DNA from: UBA961 sp049426725
GTDB lineage: Bacteria > Bacteroidota > Ignavibacteria > Kapaibacteriales > UBA961
Length of the DNA: 64,000 nucleotides
Assembly (NCBI GenBank): GCA_049426725.1
Contig: JBMSYN010000008.1
Span: 1-64,000, forward strand
Direction: 5' to 3'
The translations under genes and the position numbers were made by a program. How positions within the stretch are numbered: the first letter of the stretch is position 1; each line of letters starts with the position of its first letter. The notes under the pieces were generated by a model. It ran no database searches. It was not told where the DNA came from and was given only the letters and a program-made list of their open reading frames with translations. Below are positions 18,261 to 28,158 of the stretch, piece by piece.

Positions 18261-19244
18261 ATGAGCAATCAATCAGATATCGCATCAGTACAATCAATGG
18301 CTGAGGCAAGCAAAACGATACAAAAAGAAATTTCAAAAGCAATCATAGGTCAACATGATATCATCGAGCAATTGTTGATTTCATTATTCTCACGCGGACA
18401 TTGTCTTTTGGTTGGGGTGCCCGGTCTTGCTAAAACATTGCTCATTCGAACTTTGTCCAAATCACTAAACCTCACCTATAATCGCATTCAATTCACTCCA
18501 GATTTGATGCCCAGCGATATCACCGGTACGGAAGTCATTGAAGATGATGTTGCAAATGGAAGAAAGCAATTCAGATTCGTGAAAGGTCCAATCTTTTCAA
18601 ATATCGTTCTTGCCGACGAGATCAACCGCACACCTCCAAAAACTCAAGCGGCTTTGCTTGAGGCAATGCAAGAACATTCCGTAACCAATGGCGGAAAAAC
18701 CTATCAATTGGAACAACCCTTCTTTGTATTGGCAACACAAAATCCCATTGAACAAGAAGGTACATATCCTTTGCCTGAAGCGCAGCTTGACCGATTTATG
18801 TTTAATCTCTGGCTTGATTATCCGAGCGAAGCAGAAGAAGCAGACATTGTACGCACTACCACAACGGAAATTGAACCGGAAATCAAACCGGTCTTGAGTG
18901 CATCGGACATCATGCATTATCAGGACATCGCCAGAAAGATTCCTGTTGCAGACAATGTGATCAATTATGCAGTTTCTCTCGTAAGAGCAACGCGACCTCA
19001 AACAACCCAATCCAAAACAGTGAAGGATTTATTGAGTTATGGAGCAGGTCCGCGTGCATCACAATACCTTGTTCTCGGAGCAAAAACGCGCGCTGCTCTT
19101 CGTGGTGCATTCACCCCGGAGATAGACGACATACGCGCAGTTGCCGAACCCGTATTGCGACATCGCATAGTCACAAATTTCAGTGCTGAAGCAGATAATA
19201 TCACGCCATCTCATATCATCTCGATGCTTTTGAAGGAAATCTAA
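18261..19244 (+). CDS. MoxR-family AAA+ ATPase
   Basis: A 327-residue chaperone-like ATPase: Walker A GVPGLAKT (52-59), Walker B VLADEINRTPPKTQAALLEAMQE (about 113-135), sensor ATQNPIEQEGTYPLPEAQLDRF, and a C-terminal helical lid. I start at ATG 18261 (MSNQSDIAS); a longer frame opens inside ggt but adds a non-conserved tail. MoxR proteins usually sit next to DUF58 or VWA-domain genes whose products they help mature. None is adjacent here, so its client is not visible. Confidence 0.88.
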   Translation: MSNQSDIASVQSMAEASKTIQKEISKAIIGQHDIIEQLLISLFSRGHCLLVGVPGLAKTLLIRTLSKSLNLTYNRIQFTPDLMPSDITGTEVIEDDVANGRKQFRFVKGPIFSNIVLADEINRTPPKTQAALLEAMQEHSVTNGGKTYQLEQPFFVLATQNPIEQEGTYPLPEAQLDRFMFNLWLDYPSEAEEADIVRTTTTEIEPEIKPVLSASDIMHYQDIARKIPVADNVINYAVSLVRATRPQTTQSKTVKDLLSYGAGPRASQYLVLGAKTRAALRGAFTPEIDDIRAVAEPVLRHRIVTNFSAEADNITPSHIISMLLKEI

Positions 19245-19303
19245 GCATCTTCACATACATCGATAAAAACATATCTGTCATGACTTTTCTAGCGGGTTTT
19301 CAC

Positions 19304-21049
19304 ATGAAATCATGGTTCTCGGCATGCTGCATTTTCTTGACAGTCATGTTCTCTGCATGTTCAATGAAGGATTCCAAGCAATCTCTTCAAGAACTCTTCT
19401 CCGATCACAAAGAATTTTCCATGAGGGAATTTCCTGAAACGGCAACCTATGACGGCGATCATCGCTATGATGACAAACTCACCGATTACTCAGAAAAAGC
19501 AATCAAGCAACGATTCGATTCACTTCGAGTTTTTCTTCAGCGAGCCAATGACATTGAATTAACTGCATTGACCGGAGAGGATTCCCTTTCACTCATTTTA
19601 TTCAGAAATGAATTGTCACAACAATTGGAATCTGAGCAATTCAATCTTCACTATATGCCAATCACTCAGCAAGATGGCATTCACATAGGATTTCCACAAA
19701 TCATAGAATATCAACCATTCAAAACTGTGGAAGATTATGATCGCTATGCGAATAGACTCAGTGGTTTTTCGAAACAGGTGGATGACATCATCGAAAACAT
19801 GAGCAAGGGAATAAAGGCAAAAATCACATTGCCACAGTATATCACTCACCAAATTCTTGATCAAGTCTATCCATTTTTCATGGATGATGTCGATAGTCTG
19901 CCATTTATGAAGCCACTTCAAACATTTCCCGCTTCATTTACAGAAAAACAAAAAGCTCGAATCCGCAGCAAAGTAAAGTTTGCCTTGGACTCATCAATAC
20001 AACCTGCATATTCAAATCTGCACATGTTTTTGCTTTTCCAATATATGCCTGAATCTCGAAGAATTGATGGCATTCATTCATTGCCCAAAGGCAAAGAACT
20101 ATATGCAAACATGATTCGCAAAGAAACCACGACCGGCATGAATCCCGATTCGATTTATGCTCTGGGACTTCGCGAAGTTGCCCGAATCGACAAAGAAATG
20201 CAAAAAGTGAAAGATGAACTTGGTTTCAAAGGAACAGTTGAAGAATTCAGAAAACAACTCATAAAAAATCCATCGAATTTTTATACCGCAAAACAACCCA
20301 TGATGGATGAATATCGCAGAGTATTGTCAATTGTAGATTCCAAACTCCCGACTCTATTTGGACGATTACCAAAATCACCGTATGATTTGAAAGAGATCGA
20401 ATCATATCGGGCTATATCTGCACCGCAAGCATATTATTATTCAGCGCCTTTGGATCGTTCCAGACCAGGATATTTTTATGTGAACACCTATGATTTGGCA
20501 TCAAGACCAAAACATACGATGACTGCACTTGCTTTGCATGAAGCCGTTCCCGGACATCATCTTCAAATCGCAATAGCACAAGAATTGCCGGGCTTGCCAT
20601 GGTTCCGTCAACAACTGGGAATCAATGCTTTTGTGGAAGGTTGGGCTTTGTATGCGGAAAGCTTGGGTCATGACATGGGATTATATCAAGATCCATATCA
20701 ACGATTTGGCGCACTTGCATTCGAAATGTGGCGGGCTTGCAGATTGGTTATTGATGCGGGTATTCATACAGGAAAAATGAATCGCGAAGAAGGTGTTCAA
20801 TTCATGATGAAGTATACAGGAAATGCAGAACTTGATGCACGATCAGAAGTTGATAGATATATCGTATGGCCTGCTCAAGCATTATCGTATAAACTTGGTC
20901 AATTACATATTCTTGACTTAAAAAAAGAAATGCAGAGCAAGCTTGGCAACCGATTTTCTCAAAAAGCATTTCATGATGCAGTGCTTGCACATGGTCCATT
21001 ACCATTGACCATGCTTAATGAACAAGTTCGTAAGACACTTTTACATTGA
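19304..21049 (+). CDS. DUF885 lipoprotein, putative zinc peptidase
   Basis: A 581-residue lipoprotein. The start at 19304 gives the signal MKSWFSACCIFLTVMFSAC with lipobox FSAC. DUF885 proteins resemble gluzincin metallopeptidases; the expected site is H412-E413-A-V-P-G-H418-H419, followed later by FVEGWALYAESLG, which is strongly conserved in the family. Substrates of most members are unknown. The gene follows moxR by 59 bases and its stop lies 10 bases before the rnr start. It belongs to a local run of peptidases (M28, Ggt, DUF885, M61, PtrB), consistent with a peptide-consuming lifestyle. Confidence 0.85.
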   Translation: MKSWFSACCIFLTVMFSACSMKDSKQSLQELFSDHKEFSMREFPETATYDGDHRYDDKLTDYSEKAIKQRFDSLRVFLQRANDIELTALTGEDSLSLILFRNELSQQLESEQFNLHYMPITQQDGIHIGFPQIIEYQPFKTVEDYDRYANRLSGFSKQVDDIIENMSKGIKAKITLPQYITHQILDQVYPFFMDDVDSLPFMKPLQTFPASFTEKQKARIRSKVKFALDSSIQPAYSNLHMFLLFQYMPESRRIDGIHSLPKGKELYANMIRKETTTGMNPDSIYALGLREVARIDKEMQKVKDELGFKGTVEEFRKQLIKNPSNFYTAKQPMMDEYRRVLSIVDSKLPTLFGRLPKSPYDLKEIESYRAISAPQAYYYSAPLDRSRPGYFYVNTYDLASRPKHTMTALALHEAVPGHHLQIAIAQELPGLPWFRQQLGINAFVEGWALYAESLGHDMGLYQDPYQRFGALAFEMWRACRLVIDAGIHTGKMNREEGVQFMMKYTGNAELDARSEVDRYIVWPAQALSYKLGQLHILDLKKEMQSKLGNRFSQKAFHDAVLAHGPLPLTMLNEQVRKTLLH

Positions 21050-21059
21050 CATTATCTCC

Positions 21060-23219
21060 ATGACATCGATACCCAAATACAATGATGAATTAGCCGAACG
21101 CATTCTTGAGATATTAAAGTCTTCTGCCCCTGAGATGATGAAACTCAATGATGTGGCAAAAGCTTTGCACATAAAATCCGATAGCAAGGAATATGATTCT
21201 TTGAGAATCACCCTTAATGACATGGATCAAAGAAAGCAGATTTATAAATCGACGAGAAGAAGATATGGCTTGAGACCACTCGGGGAGATTAGCGCATTCA
21301 CAGGAATTTTACGATTTCAATATAATCGAGGAATGATTGAAACCGGCGCAAAAGAATTTCCAACTGTGTATGTACGCGAACAAGATTTGAACACGGCTTT
21401 AGATGGCGATCGAGTACGGGTTAAGTTACTCGCACTCAAAAAAGGGAAAAAACCATATGGAACCATAACAGAAGTTCTTCAAAGATCAGAAATGCCCATA
21501 ACCGGAACAATTGATCGTGATGATGATTTCTGTTTTCTGATTCCTGATGATGACAAATATCCAGTCGATTTTTTGATACCTCAAAGAAAACTCGGAAAAG
21601 CGCAACATGGCGACAAAGTGATTTGTCGTTTTCTCAAATGGGATGATCGCCACAAATCCCCCGAAGCCGAGATCATTGAAATACTTGGCAGATCCGGAGA
21701 TCCATCCGTTGAATTCACCGGAATCATGAAGGAATTCAATCTCCCAAGTTCATTCCCGGATGCAGTTGAACAGGAAGCAAGAGCAGTTGCAATCATTCCT
21801 GATGAAAAAGTATTAAAGAGTCGAAGAGATCTTCGGACAAAAACCATCATTACGATTGACCCCGATGATGCAAAAGATTTCGATGATGCATTATCATTGG
21901 ATATACTACCAAATGGCAATCGTGTATTAGGCGTGCACATCGCAGATGTCACTGCCTATGTTCGGGAAGATTCGGCACTCGACAAAGAAGCGCTCAAGAG
22001 AGCAACAAGCACATATCTCGTCGATAGAGTGGTGCCTATGCTTCCCGAATCATTGTCAAATGTGATTTGTTCATTGCAACCCAATGAAGTTCGACTTGCC
22101 TTTTCTGTATTCATGGAGTGCGATGCAGAAGGAAATGTGATTCATTATGAAATTGATGAAACTGTCATAAAGAGCACGAAACGCTTTACTTATGCAGAAG
22201 CTCAGGATATCATAGATACCGGAAATGGATCCTATAAAGAATTGATACTTGAATTGCATGCCCTTGCAACTTTATTGCGAGAGAAGCGTTATCGATCCGG
22301 CGGCGTTGACTTTGTGACTCAAGAAACAAAGTTTGTACTTGATGAACAAAAAAATCCGATCAAGGCATTATTGAAATCCAGAACAGATGCAACATCACTT
22401 GTAGAAGAATGCATGCTACTTGCAAATCAAACCGTTGCAATCGCTCTGGAGGACATGAGCAAAGAAGTGTTAAAGAAGGGTACATTGCCCTTCATCTATA
22501 GAGTGCATGATGAACCGGACATGTTGAAGCTCAAAGGAGTCTTGGGTTTTGTACGACAACTTGGCATTGCAGTTCCAAATGGAACTCCGAGTTCAACACA
22601 ATTACATCAGATATTGCAAAAGGCAGGTCATCTGCCGGAAATAATGGTCATCAATCAATTTATGCTCCGTTCGATGGCAAAAGCAATATATCTCGAAGAG
22701 AATATCGGACATTATGGTCTTGGCTTTACTCATTATACGCATTTCACTTCACCAATCAGGCGCTATCCTGATGTGATTGTCCACAGACTTTTGAAAGAGT
22801 ATATGCGAAGCAAACCATCAGATCAACGTTTTCGCTATTTACAAGAATATGTGGTGGAAGCTGCATCACATTGCTCATTGCGAGAACGATTGGCTGTTGA
22901 TGCTGAGCGCGCGTCCATAAGACTTGCTTCAGCACAATTGGCAATGCAATATAGAGGCGGCATTTTCAATGGATCAGTGACCGGAGTGACAAGTTTTGGA
23001 TTATTTGTGCTGATGGATGAACTCAATATCGAAGGTCTTCTACACATGAGCGATCTCAGTGATGATTATTATTACTTCGATGAGTCACAATTCAGATTGG
23101 TTGGAAAAAAAACAAAAAAGGTGTTTCGCATTGGCACCCGATTGACAGTTAAAATCAGCAATGCAAATATCGATAAACGACAAATTGATTTGTCATTTGT
23201 AGACGAAGGAATTGAATGA
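21060..23219 (+). CDS. rnr: ribonuclease R
   Basis: A 3'-to-5' processive exoribonuclease that degrades structured RNA. The 719-residue protein has an N-terminal winged-helix segment, cold-shock domains, the RNB catalytic block IDPDDAKDFDDAL (from about 266, with the Mg-binding Asp cluster) and a C-terminal S1 domain (VTGVTSFGLFVLMDELNIEG). It ends almost immediately after S1 and lacks the Lys-rich tail of the E. coli enzyme. I use the ATG at 21060; the longer frame overlaps the DUF885 gene. ATGA couples it to the M61 gene. Confidence 0.92.
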   Translation: MTSIPKYNDELAERILEILKSSAPEMMKLNDVAKALHIKSDSKEYDSLRITLNDMDQRKQIYKSTRRRYGLRPLGEISAFTGILRFQYNRGMIETGAKEFPTVYVREQDLNTALDGDRVRVKLLALKKGKKPYGTITEVLQRSEMPITGTIDRDDDFCFLIPDDDKYPVDFLIPQRKLGKAQHGDKVICRFLKWDDRHKSPEAEIIEILGRSGDPSVEFTGIMKEFNLPSSFPDAVEQEARAVAIIPDEKVLKSRRDLRTKTIITIDPDDAKDFDDALSLDILPNGNRVLGVHIADVTAYVREDSALDKEALKRATSTYLVDRVVPMLPESLSNVICSLQPNEVRLAFSVFMECDAEGNVIHYEIDETVIKSTKRFTYAEAQDIIDTGNGSYKELILELHALATLLREKRYRSGGVDFVTQETKFVLDEQKNPIKALLKSRTDATSLVEECMLLANQTVAIALEDMSKEVLKKGTLPFIYRVHDEPDMLKLKGVLGFVRQLGIAVPNGTPSSTQLHQILQKAGHLPEIMVINQFMLRSMAKAIYLEENIGHYGLGFTHYTHFTSPIRRYPDVIVHRLLKEYMRSKPSDQRFRYLQEYVVEAASHCSLRERLAVDAERASIRLASAQLAMQYRGGIFNGSVTGVTSFGLFVLMDELNIEGLLHMSDLSDDYYYFDESQFRLVGKKTKKVFRIGTRLTVKISNANIDKRQIDLSFVDEGIE

Positions 23220-25051
23220 AATACACAATACAACACTTGCTAATGTGCAGCATTCTCTTTTGCACAATGAATATCGCCATCATGGCTCAAGAAATGCGAG
23301 CCAAAATCGATTTCAAAAACATAAAAGACGATAAGGTGCATGTCACGCTCAATGTACCAAAGATAAACTCAGATGAAATACTCTATATCATGCCTGCATC
23401 GATTCCCGGTACTTATGCAAAAATGGATTTTGGGTATTTCGTGAAGAATTTCAAAGCCAGTGATGCCAAAGGCGGATTCATTCCTGTCAGACGCTTGAAT
23501 GACAATGAATTTCTGATCATCGGGGCAAATCGTTTGGCCAAAATTGAATACGATGTAAATGATACCTATGATGACACTACGCATACATTGGATGTATTCA
23601 ATCCGGGAGGAACAAATATCCAAGCTGATTCAAATATCATGTTTGGAGCGCATGGATTTCTTGGCTATTTCGCCAATATGCAAAACATACCATATACTAT
23701 TGAATGCATAAAGCCACCTTCATTATTCTGTTCAACATCATTGACAAAACAAAGCATCAATGATACAACAGATATTCTCACTGCAAAGAATTACGATGCA
23801 TTGGTGGATAATCCGGCAATGTTTGCGAAACCAGATACGATAAGTTATATGCAAGGCGGGACAAAGATTTCCATCGCAGTGTTTTCAACAAGTGGGAAAG
23901 TTACTTCCCAAATGGTGAGTAAAGTTATCAAACCTGTCACAAAAACTGTTGAGTCATTTCTAGGCACAATGCCTGTCGATCGCTATACATTCATCTTCTA
24001 TTTTGTTGACATGGCAAGGAAAGATCTTCAAAGAAGACCTGCCTATGGCGCTTTGGAGCATAATTATAGTTCTGTTTATTTCTTGCCGGAAACATCTGAT
24101 GAATCGATGCTGAGATCGTGGATTGCACAAACTGCCGTCCATGAATTTCTTCATATTCTTGTTCCATTGAATTTGCATAGCAAAGAAATTGCACAATTTG
24201 ATTTTCGTGAACCAAAAATGTCACGACATCTCTGGTTATATGAAGGCGTGACCGAATATTTTTCCGTTCTTTCACGAGCACAATCAGGAGAATTGACTGA
24301 AAAACAAATGCGTCAAACATTGAGACAAAAGATTTTTGGCTCGCAATTCATGATGTCCAAACCGGTGGCAATGACAGAACTAAGCAAGAATGTACTGCTT
24401 CCGGAATATCAGAAAATGTATGGTGTTGTTTATGAGAAAGGTGCATTGCTCGGCATGTTTTTCGATCTCACGCTCAGGGAAAAAACAGATGGAAAGATTA
24501 CATTGCTTTCATTGATTAGAACATTGACAAAAAAGTTTGGTCCTGATAGACCATTTGATGACACAGTATTGTTTTCAGAGATTGAACAAGTAGCTGGAAA
24601 AGACATCCGTCCTTTCCTTCAAACATATTTTGAATCCCCTTCTGAAATCCCTTATGCTGAAATGTTCTCAAAGATCGGATGGAAGTATATTCAAGAAGAT
24701 TCCATTGAGGGTTTTTCATTTCCCGGTATGAGAGCAAAAATGGATGAAGGTGTTTTATCATTGAATGTTCGCAAAGAAGACAATATACTCGGTGCAAAAC
24801 AGGGTGATATCGTCATTGAAGTCAATGGCATGGCAGTTGACCAAGCAGATGGAGAGTTTGATTTTGCCGGTGAAATCAATGATCCTGAAACTGAAGATGA
24901 ATTGACGCTCAAAGTAAAAAGGAGCGATGATGTCATTACTTTGAAAGGAAAACCCAAGGCAATGAAAAAACTAGAACGAAGCATCATCAGAATTGATGAA
25001 GCTGCAACAGAAAAACAGAAAACATTCTTCAAAGAATATTTGACAAAATAA
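23216..25051 (+). CDS. secreted M61-family (glycyl aminopeptidase-like) metallopeptidase with PDZ domain
   Basis: A 611-residue exported enzyme with a signal peptide ending near MNIAIMAQ. A beta-rich N-terminal domain leads to the gluzincin zinc site H309-E-F-L-H313 and the downstream EGVTEYFS glutamate helix. The PDZ-like domain occupies roughly 500-575 (NILGAKQGDIVIEVNG). Family members are broad aminopeptidases, first described for glycyl release. Its start overlaps the rnr stop as ATGA, and ptrB follows 6 bases after its stop, so the three are likely one transcript. Confidence 0.88.
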   Translation: MKYTIQHLLMCSILFCTMNIAIMAQEMRAKIDFKNIKDDKVHVTLNVPKINSDEILYIMPASIPGTYAKMDFGYFVKNFKASDAKGGFIPVRRLNDNEFLIIGANRLAKIEYDVNDTYDDTTHTLDVFNPGGTNIQADSNIMFGAHGFLGYFANMQNIPYTIECIKPPSLFCSTSLTKQSINDTTDILTAKNYDALVDNPAMFAKPDTISYMQGGTKISIAVFSTSGKVTSQMVSKVIKPVTKTVESFLGTMPVDRYTFIFYFVDMARKDLQRRPAYGALEHNYSSVYFLPETSDESMLRSWIAQTAVHEFLHILVPLNLHSKEIAQFDFREPKMSRHLWLYEGVTEYFSVLSRAQSGELTEKQMRQTLRQKIFGSQFMMSKPVAMTELSKNVLLPEYQKMYGVVYEKGALLGMFFDLTLREKTDGKITLLSLIRTLTKKFGPDRPFDDTVLFSEIEQVAGKDIRPFLQTYFESPSEIPYAEMFSKIGWKYIQEDSIEGFSFPGMRAKMDEGVLSLNVRKEDNILGAKQGDIVIEVNGMAVDQADGEFDFAGEINDPETEDELTLKVKRSDDVITLKGKPKAMKKLERSIIRIDEAATEKQKTFFKEYLTK

Positions 25052-25057
25052 TATATC

Positions 25058-27079
25058 ATGACTACACCTAGAAAATCAGACCATGTCACTATCATGCATG
25101 GTTATGCTCTACAAGATCCATATCATTGGATGCGCGAGAAAGACACTGAGGAAGTGCTGTCTTTTTTGAATGCAGAAAATGAAATCCTCCATGCAACACT
25201 TTCTGATACTACAATCCTGCAAGAGGATTTGTATCAAGAAATGAAGGGAAGGATTAAAGAAACCGATCAGTCTGCTTCGGAGATCATCGGTAATTATGAA
25301 TATTATTATCGAACAGAAGAAGGCAAGCAATATCGAATTTATTGTAGAAAAGAGATTGGAAGCACTAATGAACATGTGATCCTTGATGCAAATCAATTAG
25401 CTGAAGGTCATCCTTATTTTGTTCTCGGCGCGCTGAAAGTAAGCCCCAATCATCAATTTCTAGCTTATTCAGTCGATTTGAATGGATCGGAGCACTTTAC
25501 CATCCATATAAAAGATCTTCACAGCAATCAACTTCTTCATGATGCATTGCAAGAATCAGATACAGCCATAGAATGGTATGCTGATTCACAAACATTCGCA
25601 TATATGTTGCTTGATGATACACGCCGCCCTTATAAAATAGGAAGGCATGTTCTTGGTACCACACAATCAGATGATGTCATTCTCCTTCATGAACCTGATG
25701 AAGCATTTTTCCTGGGAATTGAGAAATCTCGCGATGGCAAATATCTATTCATAGAATCAGGAAGTAAAACAACTTCAGAGGCATGGTTTATCTCGTCAGG
25801 TGACACAAGTGAATTGCCTAAATCCATTGCGGGAAGAGCGCATGGTCATGAATATCATGTCACATCACATGATGAAACATTATACATTCTCTCAAATCGT
25901 GAAGGGGTCAATTTTTCATTATTCAAAGCAATGATTGATTCTCCAGGTGAGTGGTCTGAATTACTCCCACATCGTGATGATACCAAGCTTGAATGGATTG
26001 TGACATATGCCGACAGACTTGTGATTGGAGAAAGAAGTAATGGTTTGGAGCATGTTCGGATTCATGCATTTGCAGGAGAAGATCACTTGATGTCATTTCC
26101 TGACCCTGTTTATGATATCACGCCGGGCAGAAATCCAATGAATGATGCTGTAGTGTTTCGATTTTATTATAGCTCTCCGATATGTCCTCCAACGGTATAT
26201 GATTATGATTTGAATACACGAACACTGGTGAAAATCAAGCAAGATGAAATTCCCGGTGGATTTCGTCCGGAAGAATATATAGTTGAACGACATTTTGCAA
26301 AGTCTGAGGATGGAGCACATATTCCTCTCACAATCATACACAAAAAGAACACTGAGATAAATGGCACAGCCCCCGCTTTCATGGTAGGGTATGGTTCTTA
26401 TGGATTTTCCATGCCAACCGCATTTTCTTCCTCCCTCGTGAGTTTATTGAATCGTGGATTTGTATGTGCTCGAGCTCATATTCGTGGTGGATCCGATATG
26501 GGAGAGCAATGGTATTTGGATGGCAAGCTTCAGAAGAAAGTACATACATTCAAAGATTTCATTGCTTGTGCCGAATATTTGATTGACAACAACTATTCAT
26601 CGAAAGATCGTTTATCCGTGCAAGGCGGCAGTGCTGGTGGACTTCTCATGGGTGCCATAGCCAATATGCGACCCGATCTCTTTCACAATATCATCGCCAG
26701 CGTGCCTTTTGTGGATTTAATGAATACCATGCTTGATGCTTCACTTCCTTTGACAGTTGCGGAGTATGAAGAATGGGGCAATCCAAATGTCCGTGAAGAT
26801 TTTGAATATATGCTATCATATTCTCCTTATGACAATATCTCTCACCAAGATTATCCCAATATTTTGGCTATCGCCGGATATCATGATCAAAGGGTGTCAT
26901 ATTGGGAGCCGGCAAAGTGGGTAGCCAAATTGCGTGACCATAACACAGGAAATTCCACTATTTTGCTATACACAAAGTTTACAGCCGGACATTTTGGTGC
27001 ATCCGGACGATTTGATTATTTGAAAGAATTGGCATTGGAATATGCATTCATTCTAAAATATTCAACAAAGAATGATTGA
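25058..27079 (+). CDS. ptrB: oligopeptidase B (S9A serine peptidase)
   Basis: A 673-residue serine peptidase that cleaves short peptides after Lys or Arg. The N-terminal segment PYHWMREKDTEEV precedes a seven-bladed propeller. The triad is S525 (GGSAGGLL), D610 (YHDQRVSYWEPAKW) and H645 (AGHFGASG), each seven residues before its E. coli PtrB counterpart. The stretch LPLTVAEYEEWGNP, typical of PtrB over prolyl oligopeptidase, is present. There is no signal peptide, so it should be cytoplasmic. It is coupled with the M61 peptidase upstream. Confidence 0.92.
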   Translation: MTTPRKSDHVTIMHGYALQDPYHWMREKDTEEVLSFLNAENEILHATLSDTTILQEDLYQEMKGRIKETDQSASEIIGNYEYYYRTEEGKQYRIYCRKEIGSTNEHVILDANQLAEGHPYFVLGALKVSPNHQFLAYSVDLNGSEHFTIHIKDLHSNQLLHDALQESDTAIEWYADSQTFAYMLLDDTRRPYKIGRHVLGTTQSDDVILLHEPDEAFFLGIEKSRDGKYLFIESGSKTTSEAWFISSGDTSELPKSIAGRAHGHEYHVTSHDETLYILSNREGVNFSLFKAMIDSPGEWSELLPHRDDTKLEWIVTYADRLVIGERSNGLEHVRIHAFAGEDHLMSFPDPVYDITPGRNPMNDAVVFRFYYSSPICPPTVYDYDLNTRTLVKIKQDEIPGGFRPEEYIVERHFAKSEDGAHIPLTIIHKKNTEINGTAPAFMVGYGSYGFSMPTAFSSSLVSLLNRGFVCARAHIRGGSDMGEQWYLDGKLQKKVHTFKDFIACAEYLIDNNYSSKDRLSVQGGSAGGLLMGAIANMRPDLFHNIIASVPFVDLMNTMLDASLPLTVAEYEEWGNPNVREDFEYMLSYSPYDNISHQDYPNILAIAGYHDQRVSYWEPAKWVAKLRDHNTGNSTILLYTKFTAGHFGASGRFDYLKELALEYAFILKYSTKND

Positions 27080-27094
27080 GATTGGAGATTGGGC

Positions 27095-27568
27095 ATGGAT
27101 ACAAACTTAGATCATGCATATCGCTATAAAGTTGATTTCTACTGGAAATCTCTTGCAATGTATGGTGCAGCATTGATGGTATATGCAGTGCTCAAAGGAA
27201 CTATTGAAGAGCGAACATTATCCATCACCTTAACAGATCCCATAGTGATTTTGTTGGCTGTTTTTGTATTGTTTTCGGCGCTTTCATTGATCATCAATCA
27301 TCATGCAAAGAGAGTGATACTCATTGACAAAGAATCTATTACATTTAAGAATAGATATCGTAGCAGAACATTTCACTTGAAAGACATACGATCAATAGTC
27401 TTGGTAAAAGACAAACGATTTCGAGTCAATACTCTCAGTGCAATCAAGATTGGATTGCATGGCAGGAGAAGACCAATTCGTCTGCGTCCTTCATTATTTG
27501 AGAATGAAGAATCTCTCATTCAAGAAATCAAATTGTTGAAGCAACAACTCACTGCAAAAAAGGGATAA
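27095..27568 (+). CDS. small membrane protein with two helices and a PH-like cytoplasmic domain
   Basis: Not recognised as a named family. Of the 157 residues, about 17-36 and 47-68 are hydrophobic helices. The following region alternates strands ending in charged residues (RVILIDKESITFKNRYRSRTF) and closes with a basic helix, the layout of bacterial PH-like membrane proteins. I start at ATG 27095, seven bases after GGAG at 27084-27087; a TTG two codons earlier is possible. It lies 15 bases after ptrB and 5 before the next gene, so co-transcription is likely. Confidence 0.6.
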   Translation: MDTNLDHAYRYKVDFYWKSLAMYGAALMVYAVLKGTIEERTLSITLTDPIVILLAVFVLFSALSLIINHHAKRVILIDKESITFKNRYRSRTFHLKDIRSIVLVKDKRFRVNTLSAIKIGLHGRRRPIRLRPSLFENEESLIQEIKLLKQQLTAKKG

Positions 27569-27573
27569 TAAAG

Positions 27574-28158
27574 ATGAGTAAAGGCGGGTTGATGTCAATA
27601 TGCTTCATGCTGATGTTTAGCATGTCTTGCATGACATTTGCACAAATGAAGCCCACCAATGCAATGCAATTCAGCAGAATCATCGCAACAATGTCAGAGT
27701 CGCTTAAAAAAGGCATCTCATCCGAGGAATATGCATTAAGCATCATCGGAGGAAATGATGAAAAAGAATTTATGCGCAATGAATTGATGAGGCATTTCCC
27801 GGAGATTAACTGGATTCCGACTTCTGAAAAGAAGATTGTTGTCACTCCTTCTGAAATGAGAACTATCTATTCAATGACAGAGCAAGATGATGTTATGATG
27901 AGATCATGTGGTATGTCTGCCACAATCAGAATTGATGATTCGAATCAATCACGCATTATCAGCATCCCCGCCATTACAATAGTGGATACGATTCACATTG
28001 ATGAAGTGCAACAATTGCAACAACCTTCTTATGCATTTTGCATAGGAGCTTTGCCAAACTCGAACTGGAATGCCCTAGACACTCTCGTCAAACCCATGCT
28101 CTATGTTTTAACACTTGGTTTTTCCACCTGGCTTTTATTCAATGTAAGATCGCAATAA
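27574..28158 (+). CDS. hypothetical exported protein with C-terminal membrane anchor
   Basis: A 194-residue protein of no recognised family. It has a signal peptide (MSKGGLMSICFMLMFSMSCMTFA), an extracytoplasmic region of about 140 residues containing a short Cys-poor beta segment (TIRIDDSNQSRIISIPAITIVDTIHI), and a C-terminal hydrophobic helix (PMLYVLTLGFSTWLLF). It should face the periplasm anchored by its tail. It follows the two-helix PH-like gene by 5 bases; the two may act together. Its stop abuts the stop of the convergent aldehyde dehydrogenase gene with no base between them. Confidence 0.6.
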   Translation: MSKGGLMSICFMLMFSMSCMTFAQMKPTNAMQFSRIIATMSESLKKGISSEEYALSIIGGNDEKEFMRNELMRHFPEINWIPTSEKKIVVTPSEMRTIYSMTEQDDVMMRSCGMSATIRIDDSNQSRIISIPAITIVDTIHIDEVQQLQQPSYAFCIGALPNSNWNALDTLVKPMLYVLTLGFSTWLLFNVRSQ

